Assembly (NCBI GenBank): GCA_047967505.1
Contig: CM106540.1
DNA length: 64,000 nucleotides
Strand: one strand, 5' to 3'
From: Dipteris shenzhenensis
Lineage: Eukaryota > Polypodiophyta > Polypodiopsida > Gleicheniales
Position numbers and translations under genes: made by a program. The notes below the pieces were generated by a model, which had not been told where the DNA came from, did no database searches, and was given only the letters and a program-made list of their open reading frames with translations. Shown one piece after another: positions 1 to 8,904 of the stretch (positions within the stretch are counted from its first letter, which is position 1; every line of letters begins with the position of its first letter).

Positions 1-826
1 GCACTGCCCCTCCACTCGCATCTGCTCCAACCACGGTCTGATGGTGGGGAAGGCCTCGGTGGGGCTGATCTAAGTGACCTAGTACCGGAGAGTGGTCTGA
101 CATCGTGATGCCTGCTAGAATTCCGGTAGAGCCGCCTCTGTGCAGTGCCCAGTCCCCAACGTAGAAACGGTCTAGTCTCTCAACAAGCAGTCCATTGTGT
201 CTCCTCTGTCTGAAAGAGAAGAGGCTGCTGCCAGGTCTGCTGAAATCTGGCTCTTGCCATGGGTGTCTGCCGCTGATCATGAAAATGAACAGCTCCCAGG
301 TGCTACACTCTGCTGTTGGCATCTCAAAGAAGGAGGTGAAGCCCTGCTTGTCTTCCCCAAACTCCAGGTTGTTGAAGTTCCCTCCAACAATCTAGGAGTT
401 TACATCCGGAAGACACTCTGACAGCCTCCTCCAAAAGGCCAGGTGGTGTTGTCTGGATGTTGGGGCGTACATGTTCAGGATCCCAATCCTGGACTCTCCC
501 GCCCGGACTCCCATCCAAACTTCCCGTCCTGGGATAAGCTCCACCTGATCGTAGACCTCTGGAGCCAAAGTCTGTGAGACCGAGATGCAGAACCCTCCGT
601 TCTGTCCTACTGCAGGGGACCACTCCTTCGGGCCTCTCCTTGGGAGAAGGTGGTGTCGCCGTCTGATGTCTGCTGCTGAGAATATATGCTCCTGAATCAA
701 AAGGATGTCCACTGTCCGCTCTACCACTGCCCTCTGCAACTCCTACTGGAGTATTAGACACTGCGGTTGACTATGAGTACGGTTGTGGAGCCCATGCAGG
801 TTCCAACTCACTATGGTCCAGCTCAT
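1..826 (-). pseudogene. LINE family 1, endonuclease region (copy Z)
   Basis: This is the start of the second ORF of a non-LTR retrotransposon, an apurinic-endonuclease-like nuclease that would nick target DNA. The minus-strand ATG lies at 824-826 and the protein opens with MSWTIVSWNLHGL. Recognisable motifs follow: WNLHG, VDILLIQEH (catalytic Glu), GGFCISVS, NMYAPT and a GNFNN version of the GDFN motif. The frame is broken at least twice: an in-frame TAG falls just before the RAVVERTVD stretch, and there is a shift near 390. The domain runs off the left edge of the window. The ORF1 of the same copy lies just upstream on the same strand. The copy is inactive. Confidence 0.75.
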
Positions 827-879
827 GAGGACGGGGGTGTAGAGAACAATGCTCTCTTGTGAGTGGGTGCTTGTTCCAG

Positions 880-2568
880 AAAGACTGCCTTATGTGACTT
901 TGCCGGGGGTTTGGAGGGCGAATAGTCTGTCTGTGCGACGACGTACTAGGGTGGATACGGGCTCAATGCTGATCTTCCGTGCCCACTTCATCATGAAGGA
1001 GACTTCCACCCCGAACAGCTCCACACACTTCTGGAGGGGCCAGAAGTATGCCTGCTCCACCTTTGCCTCAAGTGGCAATCTAATAACTCCTACGGCCAAA
1101 TCTTTGCACAAAAAAACTCCTACCGCCAAACCACATGTCGGCTCCTCTCGGGTGAAGCTCAGCTGAAAATTCACCTCCGCACCATGGGCGTATCAAAGGT
1201 CCTGTCCCCGTGTTTCCATCCACTTGTCCATCATGCGTGAAATCTGATCTCCCATAATAGCATCAAACACCTCTAGGGTCCACTTCTCCACCCCTGTGAA
1301 GGCAAACTGGAAACTCCACACAGGGTGTGTCTGAGAGCCCACTGCACTGATCAAACCCCCCTTCCGTGGTCCCCTTGCTGATCAGGCTCGCCGGGGCTCT
1401 GGATCCGCTCCTCCTCAACCATTGCTTGGCTAACGTCCGCCATCACCTCATTAGGAACTCCTGGGGCTTGCTGCAGGGTGGATGCGGTCGCTGAACCTTC
1501 ATCACGGGAGGATCATCTGGCTGGGCGGTGGCCCCTCCCGCTGGGGGAGGTGGATCTCCATGTAAGGGCTCCTGCTGCTGCTGCTGCTCCTCCTCAGGTT
1601 CCTCGCGGGCAACCTTGTCTCTCTCACTCTCTGCGTCTGGCCCTCTGCCTGCGGCGCTTGCGAGCCTGTTTACTTGGTTTCTTTTTCTTTTTAACCTGGG
1701 TCCAGTCTCCTTATGAGGGGGTCACCCAAGGGGTTTGAGGCTCCTAATGCTCTTGTCTGAGGGGGTGCTGGACTCTAGTTTGTTGACTCTACCTGCTTTG
1801 CGGGGGTGGGGGGGGGGGAGGCACTCGGCCATGGCCACAGGGGCAATCTCTGGCTAGGTGACCCATCTGTCTGGACTTTGCACCGAAGACATTGGCCTGG
1901 TAACCCAAAAATTTCCACTCGCGGGCGAAGTGTGCCCCCTTCGAGGGTCTCTAGGAGGATCAACTTTGGGAGGGACTCTGGACTCTCAACCACCAGTTTG
2001 ATCCTGGGGACCCCGTCATCTGCTACAATTGAGGCGGCCAACTCTGGCGGAGACTCGAGCACTGTGCCAAATGCCCGACCAATGGAGGGGAGGATGGCTC
2101 GATGCTCCTTTGGGAGCCCTGGGAAGCGGAGCGTAACTGAAAAACGGGAAACATGGTGTGTCGTGTCCATGTCCTCCACTGTAAGGCCATGGTACCAAGG
2201 AAAGAGAGACACTAGATGCAGGCCAAGGAGGATCGGACTCTGCGCCACGAGTGTCGAGGCAGTGTTGGGGGAGCTCAGCTGGATGAGGAATACGCCTCTT
2301 CCATAAATGGTGACCTCCTGGATGTGGTCACCCTCTAATGTCAAGCTTGCCTGGATCCACTCTCGTACCTGTCTCTGTGTAGGCGTGAGGCCCACAATTT
2401 TGCCCACGAGCGCCTTGTCCTGGAGGGACTGAACTGCGTGCTGTACTTGTTGCTTGTCAGCTGGGAAAGAAGAACCTTAGCGGCTGTGGGATTCGAGGGT
2501 GTTGCCATAGAGTCTCTTTGGCCAGACCAAGGGTCACCACCAAGATTTTCTTTTACCTTAACAAGCAC
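880..2568 (-). pseudogene. LINE family 1, ORF1 (DUF4283/gag-like)
   Basis: This is ORF1 of the same LINE copy, a nucleic-acid-binding gag-like protein that would coat the element RNA. The best-preserved block (1775-2407) resembles the plant LINE DUF4283 domain: a REWIQASL helix, then VTIYGRGVFLIQL and SLFPWYHGL, ending in a single zinc-knuckle start (CLRCK). The likely start is near 2520 (MATPSNPTAAKV), followed by a one-base shift near 2455. A further open stretch at 890-1174 looks like the C-terminal part. A cytosine-rich, Pro/Ser-coding stretch separates them. ORF1 and the endonuclease are in the usual order. Confidence 0.65.
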
Positions 2569-2579
2569 AAATACTCCCG

Positions 2580-3035
2580 TTGCAAGGAGGGAGACGAGAA
2601 AAAAGGGGGGGGGGTGAGGAAGAAGGATGTTCGAGGGGGAGGCGAAGAGGCGGAGGAGAGAGGTGGAGAGGGCGAAAGGGAAGGTAAAAGGAAAGACAGG
2701 GAAGGAGAGAGAGAGGGAGGAGAGAAGGAGAGAAGGAGGGAGTGAAGGAGCAGAAAGGAGGCGGGGGAAGAGAGATGGGTGGAGAAGGGGGCGGAAGAGG
2801 TAGAGGAGGCGGAGTTAGATGATGGGGGAGGCCAGATGGCGAGGGGTTGCGTTGGCTGGGGGCGCAGCTGACAATGAGGGAGGAGGAAGGGCGGAGTGCA
2901 GGGGTGGAGGAGTAGCGCGGGAGGGGGGCTGCAGTGTGGAAGGGTGGCGAGGGGGAGGTGATAGGGCGGAGGAGCAGCGGGGCAGCAGGGCAGCCAGGCC
3001 ACAGGTCCGCGGATGGAGGGGGAGCTCACCCACTC
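2580..3035. repeat. Polypurine tract, GGA/GAGG-rich
   Basis: For about 450 bases the + strand is almost entirely G and A, with many G runs of 3-9. The minus strand therefore reads as a long Pro/Ser/Leu pseudo-ORF, which I do not regard as a gene. It sits immediately upstream (minus sense) of LINE ORF1, so it may be that LINE's 5' UTR or the target tract it landed in. Confidence 0.6.
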
Positions 3036-3391
3036 AGTTCCTTAGCGCTTTGGCTTGAATTATTATACATCCTAAAATCTAAGTTGCTCTCTCCATTGAC
3101 TGTCGATCCCAGGCTTGGGTATACCTTTTGCTATTAGGGGGGACTTATGCTTCCGCTCCCGATCCTGCATTAGGACGTGGACCAAGGATACAGAGATCAG
3201 TCCAAAGAAATGGGAAAAGGCGAAAAAGAGGCGGACAAAGCCAAGAAAGACGACAAAAAAAAAAAGCAACCAACACAACTGAAACTTGAGGATGTGAACA
3301 TGCGCTACAACCGGAGTGGACTTGGGGTTGACAGCAAAGCAAAGCCGGGGCCCACCTCTGCCTCAGCTTCGGCCTCAGTCTCCGCTCGTAT
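3036..3391 (+). other. Lys-rich open reading frame of unknown origin, ends in LINE copy A
   Basis: A 243-base ORF (3177-3419) has an internal ATG at 3210 followed by a strongly basic run (MGKGEKEADKAKKDD then several Lys), a middle section with QLKLEDVNMRYNRSG, and an Ala-Ser repeat. Its last dozen codons run into the truncated 5' edge of LINE copy A, so the natural end is missing. I do not recognise the family. It could be a captured host exon, the first exon of a gene, or chance. No promoter or splice site was identified with confidence. Confidence 0.25.
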
Positions 3392-4208
3392 TTTCTACAT
3401 AGACGAGACAATGATGTAGACACAAGGGGGGGATGGATGCTCTCTTGCTGGCACGTTGATCCGGATATTGCTATACGTAGATGATGTGGCCCTTTCTTCT
3501 TCCTCAGCAAAGGGGCTCTAGAGACACCTTGACGCATTACAGTCTTTTTGTGAGTCTCATGATTTGAAGTTCAACCTGGGTAAAATCAAGGTTATGATCT
3601 TCAACACATCTTGAGCCGTCATGCGCCAGGAGCAGTTCACGTTTGATGGGTCTCCTGTTGAGATAGTTTCTTCATACACTTATCTTGGGGTTGTCTTCTC
3701 CGGACCAATCTTCACTATGAGACCGGCGATGCATGCCTGTTTGGGCAGAGGATACGCTTCATTGGCCGGACTCCAGAGGCAGTGCTTCCGCTCACTTTCA
3801 AGATCCGCGGACCAAGGGGTTACTTTTTGACTCCTTGGTTCGTCCAGCGGGGATGTATGGCAGCCCTTGCTGGGGGCCAGACTCGTTGGATATAGAGTGG
3901 GCCCGTTTAGAGTGGCTACAGGCTCTCATGCTATCACGGATTGATCCGGAGTAAGCCATCCGTCCCTCACCATATCGTTCAGGCTGAGTTTGGGTCATCC
4001 CCATTAGAGCTAGATGCTGCATTTCAGGTCATCACGTATCTGTACCGCAAGTCAGGGAGTATAGGGATTACACTTCTGGGTGCAATAGGATTGGTGTGGA
4101 TGCTCGATTTAGTAGCTCCACCCTCACAGTTTGTTTGTACCAGGATTTTCACAGTCTCATAGACCCATCGGTCTTTCGAAGACTTTAATAAACTTTCTTT
4201 TGTTCTTT

Positions 4209-4210
<2 letters not shown>
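3392..4210 (+). mobile_element. LINE family 1, copy A, 5'-truncated
   Basis: Homology to copy I begins inside the RT palm near the LYIDELE stretch. The polymerase box reads YVDD (LLYVDDVALSS) where copy I has YADD. The thumb region follows (KVMIFNTS, then VEIVSSYTYLGVV), then decayed C-terminal sequence. Stops in the frame include TAG near 3417 and TGA near 3612, both shared with copy I. It ends with the family's 3' terminus: a small GTCTT...AAGAC hairpin and AATAAACTTTC at about 4175-4200, followed by a (CT)n tract. Confidence 0.75.
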
Positions 4211-4249
<39 letters not shown>

Positions 4250-4365
4250 CTATATGCATGCATTTATACTATCTATCTATCTATATACATGTATGTATGC
4301 ATGCTTGCATACTCTCTATCTATGTATGTTTGTATGCGGAAAGAAAGAAAGAAAGAAAGAAAGTT
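4211..4365. repeat. Compound microsatellite between convergent LINE tails
   Basis: The order is (CT)n, (AT)n, CTAT/TATC repeats, TATG-rich sequence and finally (GAAA)n at about 4340-4365. It separates the 3' tail of copy A (+) from the 3' tail of copy B (-). Confidence 0.85.
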
Positions 4366-5662
4366 TATTAAAGTTTTCGGAAGACAAATGGATCTATGAG
4401 ACTGATAGAAAACTGATATAACAAGCAGAAAAGATAGAGCTACTAAACGAGCATCATCACGCATGCTGAATGCTAAGTGCTAAGTAGTACATAGTCATAT
4501 AATCAATAATGGCATCATCATCGTCGCCGTCATCATCATCATCATCATCATCATCGAGTCAATCACCATCAATCAGGCTCAAGGTTGGTTGGCTCTGGTC
4601 AATGCAATGCGCCCCCACAAGGGTATATGTGTGTCTAGGAGGTATTGATGTGTAGCCAGTGATGGAGCGCTAGCAATCCTGTCTGTGGGTGCTGCCAGTC
4701 TCGCTCTCCTGGCAATGACTTTGCTCTTGACCAAGGCTATCGTAACCCTTGTGGGTCATGTCGTAGGCCTTAACATAGATGGGAGGTCACTCATTGTTAA
4801 CTGCGTGTCCGTCCGCTGTCGAGTGTGGCGTAGCCTCAAGCCTGGGTCTTTGTTGCGCCTGTTGTCAGTGGCCGCGAGGCTCGTGTGATATGACTGGAAG
4901 AACTCCGTGATCTTGCTCTGAGAAGGGTCGAGCCATGTGCCTGAGGATTGTCTCTGCGTCGTGAATAAGTGCTCCTTGTGGCGGACCGCCTCATGGATGA
5001 AGGCAATGAGGCATCCCTAGTCTAGGTATGAGAGAAGTCTGGATAGTGGCCTAAAACCATCCCTAAAAAGGCAATGGTATCGATCGCAGATCTCGTAGTA
5101 CATTTGGCATCTGAATGCGAAGTGCTACTCTGACTCCACCTCCCGTCGATCACATAATGTGCATAGGCGTCTCTCCTTGGGTATCCTCTCAGCTCGTCTG
5201 CTCTCAATGCGGAGTCGGTGTGATGATACTCGAAACTGTTCGATACAGATCCTCAGTGAGTGTGGCAAGTGGATCTGAGTGTATTGTGGTGGGACAATGA
5301 AGCCCTCCTTAGAGAAAACTGAGTCTCACTGGAAGCTTCCTCGGCTCCAACCAGGTACTGAAGGTGTGCAACTGTAGTAGATCCTTGCGAATGACCTTGT
5401 TGACCTCATGATATGTTAGTGGGATAGATGGAGTGTCTAAGCTGTATTGGAAGGGGGCAGTCTATCTATGTGAAATCCCAGTCTCTCGAACGACTTACGT
5501 GTCTAGGCATACCAACCTCTTTCATCCGCACGGTCTGCGAGGTCCATGGATGAAGACAAAGCCAGCCACGGCAACCTGTGTTGCTTCGCTAGATTGGACC
5601 CATATTGTCTGGCGCGGTGTAGATAGGTAATGGTTTGGAATGCCGTATCTAGCTGTAGTGGA
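4366..5662 (-). mobile_element. LINE family 1, copy B, 5'-truncated
   Basis: This is the reverse complement of roughly 13.31-14.59 kb. It carries the 3' end (AATAAAC and hairpin at about 4366-4385), a 3' UTR with a CAT-rich tract at 4508-4556, and the zf-RVT zinc-binding region near 5022-5300. The 5' edge ends next to the Penelope-like RT at about 5660. Multiple frame breaks make it inactive. Confidence 0.75.
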
Positions 5663-6302
5663 GACGCTCTTAATAGGTGATTCTTTGTTTCAAAAATTTA
5701 TAGGAATCCCCATGGGCACTAATTGTACCGTCTTTTTAGCAAACTTTAATCTTTTCACTTATGAATTTGAGTTTATGCAACGTCTTATTTCTATCAATAC
5801 CTGCCCTATCTTTTTACATAAGCTTAGCTAAGTTAGGCGTTTTATAGATGATTTATTTGTACCAGATGTTCCTAACTTTCAAGACTTTATGTACAAAGAC
5901 GCTAGTGCTTTTGGAGAAGGAATCTATCCTCGTGACTTTTGTGAACTGAATTGCACTTCAAGAGGGGATTCTTGTGTTTTCTTAGATCTTAGACTTTCTC
6001 AATCTACCATAGGATTAGAGGTAGATATATACGATAAACGTGAACAACCTGAATATAGTGGTTTACACATCATAAAAATGCCTCACATTAACTCAAACAT
6101 TTCTGATTTAGCAAAATATGGAGTCATTTCTTCCCAATTCCATAGATTTTTCCGCCTTTGTACAACCAAGGAGTCTTTTATCACTCAATGTAATAATTTG
6201 ATCACTTTACTATTACACAAGAGGTATAATCCAAGGAAAATAATGAAAAAAGTACGCACAATCTTAGATATGAAGTCTTTTATCTATGGTGTATCGGCCT
6301 AA
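5663..6302 (+). pseudogene. Penelope-like element reverse transcriptase fragment
   Basis: The translation contains FIGIPMGTNC (the fingers/palm motif typical of this RT class), then an in-frame TAG at the end of 5640-5831. Next come RRFIDDLF (FIDD catalytic box), SCVFLDLRLSQ, DIYDKREQPEYSG, PHINSNISDLAKYGVISSQFHRFFRLC, and RYNPRKIMKKVR before a stop at 6300. This motif series is seen in Penelope-like reverse transcriptases of animals and some plants; I assign the class from those motifs only. The N-terminal part is missing and no GIY-YIG endonuclease is visible downstream. The fragment starts at the truncated edge of LINE copy B. Confidence 0.6.
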
Positions 6303-6713
6303 GGTATGTTTAGAATGATTGAACATAAGCTGAAAACAAAAAGCGGGGAGCTGAATAGCCCGTTTTTCTTTTAGTTTCAAAAGAGAGTTTGTTTGAGTAT
6401 GCTTGTGCTTTCTAAGTTAGAAATGTATTTTTGCCTCTTTGTAGGAAACGATACATAAGTGTAAAGGACCATTTAGCTTTTTATGTTTTAAATAAGAGTG
6501 AGAGTGAGAGTGAGAGTGAGAGAGAGAGAGAGCGATATTCCAGTTTTTTGGAAGATTTTGTTTCTTGACTTGCTTGTTTATTTTTGCTTAGTCACCTGCT
6601 TCCTTTCTTCTTTATTTCTTGTTTTCTTTCTCTTTTGTTTATTTGACGTATTTTAGTAAGCACTGGGTTTGCCCAAGAGAATCCGCAGGTGTTTAGAAAC
6701 CTAGTATAGCTGC
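6303..6713 (+). mobile_element. 3' non-coding part of the Penelope-like element
   Basis: No ORF of note is present. A (GAGAGT)n/(GA)n tract lies at about 6490-6530. An 8-base inverted repeat (TGCCCAAG at 6669-6676, CTTGGGCA at 6719-6726) encloses a smaller possible stem. It leads directly into the 202-bp module that ends the element. Confidence 0.4.
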
Positions 6714-6915
6714 TTATGCTTGGGCATTGATGACGACATAAGTGTTGCTTTGCTTGCTAAGTATGTTTTCCTTTTGTTTTTCATAAAAGTTTTTTGTTTA
6801 CCTCTTTTTTCTTCTCTTTCATTTTCTCTTTTATTTTCTGTGTAGATTTTTGATCTTTAGAGCAAGAAAAAATCTAAATTTGTATGATTGGACTTATTCT
6901 AGTCTTACAAAGGTA
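6714..6915 (+). repeat. 202-bp 3' terminal module, copy 1
   Basis: This block is about 95% identical by eye to 30751-30952, and both copies end at the same base (ACAAAGGTAT), after which the flanks differ. It is T-rich and begins TTATGCTTGGGCA. The fixed right edge suggests the true 3' terminus of a retroelement, most simply the Penelope-like element just upstream. Confidence 0.6.
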
Positions 6916-7634
6916 TGTCTTCCCATCTCGTACCCGTGAAGATCGGGTCGTAGGAAAGGATCTGGTGGCAGCATCCTGTATCACTGTGACAAGGGTGGTT
7001 GAGGCGTGGGCGAGGTCTAAATCAGCCTCCACTAAGGCCGGAAGCTCTTTGGCTAAGTGACACACATACATTGGATCAAGGTCACGGTCAAAGTGGGTTT
7101 GGGTCTGGGTAGCAGTAGGAACTCTCCTTGTGCCTGGTGTAGTAGCAAGAACATCGAAGGTCAGATATGAGTGGTCGGCTCCAAGTGGGGGGGGGGGGTA
7201 TGGTGAGGTCATGTATCCATGAGACAAAAGCCAATGGGCCCAGTAGGTAGTCCACTGTGCTGGTCTCGCCTTCATGTGGGAGGCATGTGAATCCCACATA
7301 TGATGGCCATCTCTGAAGGCCATTGTAGATGATGTGGTCGTGGACAACAGAGCTCCCAACTCAAGCAGGTGTCGCCCGTATGCTGTCACATGTGAAGTAT
7401 CTGCAGAAAGTCTCCGAATCCCAAGTTCTGTTGCATCTAACTCTGGCATCATGTGGGGGTCTCTCATATGTGAAGTCAAGTAAGCCCACTTGCTTATCCC
7501 TCGTCCTTGCATTGAAATCTCGCAAAAGGAGGGTGTCTCCCTGTCTGGAGAACTCTATGATATCATCATGTATCGTCTCATAAGGAATGTGCCCCTCTGT
7601 AGTGACATCATGGGCATATGATGACGTGTGTGGG

Positions 7635-7638
<4 letters not shown>
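6916..7638 (-). mobile_element. LINE family 1, copy C, endonuclease fragment
   Basis: Only the C-terminal half of the endonuclease domain is present. Reading frames on the minus strand give VGFTCLPHEGETSTVDYLLG and a frame-shifted GADHSYLTFD, corresponding to the SDH-type end of the nuclease (compare GADHTYLFFS in copy I). The copy is truncated at both sides, abutting the 202-bp module on the left and a long (GA)n tract on the right. Confidence 0.65.
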
Positions 7639-7674
<36 letters not shown>

Positions 7675-7694
7675 GAGAGAGAGAGAGAGAGAGG

Positions 7695-7734
<40 letters not shown>
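7639..7734. repeat. (GA)n microsatellite
   Basis: About 95 bases of nearly pure GA with a few extra G's. Open frames across it encode only Arg-Glu repeats and are not genes. Confidence 0.95.
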
Positions 7735-7737
<3 letters not shown>

Positions 7738-7919
7738 ACGTCCGCAGGAGGCCTCACGGGCCTATGGCTTTAAGTACGGAATCAAGTAACTCATACAGAC
7801 CACTGTGGGCTGGGACAAAGGGCTCGCTAAGGCCCTTGTTGAGTACTAAAATACTATACTAGTACAAAATAGCAAAAAAAGTAGCAAAATTGCATGAGGG
7901 TGGCATGAAAATATCAAGT

Positions 7920-7965
<46 letters not shown>
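7735..7965. repeat. Short dispersed repeat plus (GA)n
   Basis: Bases 7735-7860 match 11931-12070 (both have a CTCA-CGGGCCTATGG-like core and AAGTAC) and both sit immediately right of a (GA)n tract. They are probably the extreme 3' ends of minus-strand retroelement insertions cut very short, or a SINE-like family. A second (GA)n tract lies at 7921-7965. Confidence 0.45.
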
Positions 7966-8904
7966 GTTTATTAAAGTCTGTAATGAAAGAAACTTGATGC
8001 AATGAGCAAAAGGTGGAGCTACTAAACGAGCATCCTAACCCTTGATAGAGAAAAACTGTGTAGAGATAGTCAATGGTATCATCATACATGTCATCATAGT
8101 CATATATATCCATCACCGGCAACCTCATCCCCATGGGAGATGCAGTCTGATCCAATACAATAGAAGACAGTGCATAAGGGAATGTCAGGGTACACCCGAT
8201 GGTGAACTAGGCAGTATAGGCAAGGAACCCGTGATAGATAGTTGTCTGCAATCTGGATGAGTAGTCCTCGTGTCCTCCTCGCAGCTACCTGACGACGAGC
8301 GCCACAGTAACCCTGATCGGCCGTACCCTAGGTCCGATGATAGAGTAAATGTCGGTGAGTGTGATTTGTCCGTCCTCCCTTTGTCGAGTGTGTCGCATAT
8401 GGATCTCGGGGTCTCTGTCCCTGCTGCTATCAGTGGCCGGGGGAACAACGTGCTCTGACTGGAAGAACTCAATGATCCTAGACCCCCCTGCTTCTGGCTC
8501 CGTGATCTAATAAGACGCTCTCTATGTCGGATTGCCTTGTGGATGAAAGCTGCCAGGCATGTGTGATCTAGGTATGAGAGGAATCTTGAGAGGCCATCGA
8601 ATCCGTCTCTAAAAAGGCAGTGGTACTGTCCACGATCTTATAGTAGATTGGGCAATGGAAGATAAAGTGCTCATTCCACCTCGTGCACTCACATAAAGTG
8701 CAGATACAACTCTCTTCGGAGATCCCATCTGCTCGCCCACTCTCGATACAGAGTCGGTGCGATGACACACGGAGCTGCCTAATGGAAATCCCGAGTGAGT
8801 GCGGGAGGTGGATCTGGGTGTACCCAGGTGGGATAATGAAACCCTCCTCGGAGATGTGCAGCTTATGGTCCCGATAGAAACTGAGCTTCATAGGAGATAG
8901 TAAA
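7966..8904 (-). mobile_element. LINE family 1, copy E, 3' fragment
   Basis: It starts at the family 3' terminus (AGTTTATTAAAGTCT on the + strand). The zf-RVT-like C-terminal domain follows at 8568-8891: HISEEGFIIPPGYTQIHLPHSL, then CTLCE...EHFIFHCPIYY. The right edge is truncated next to (GAAA)n at 8905-8925. Confidence 0.7.

Noticed and set aside
2553-3029. 158-residue Pro/Ser/Leu-rich ORF on the minus strand
   Set aside because: It is the complement of a polypurine tract; composition explains the open frame.
4500-4560. CRISPR-like short repeats (CAT/GAT tracts)
   Set aside because: They are trinucleotide repeats in the LINE 3' UTR without spacers; the DNA is eukaryotic.
6719-6760. Possible hammerhead ribozyme (CTGATGA-like in the 202-bp module)
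   Set aside because: Copy 2 has CTGATGA but there is no GAAA box or paired helix II after it, and copy 1 has ATTGATGA. Penelope-like elements can carry hammerheads, but the core is not complete here.
7587-7862. Arg/Glu repeat ORFs in GA tracts (also near 30.5 and 31.1 kb)
   Set aside because: They are translations of (GA)n microsatellites with no other coding signal.
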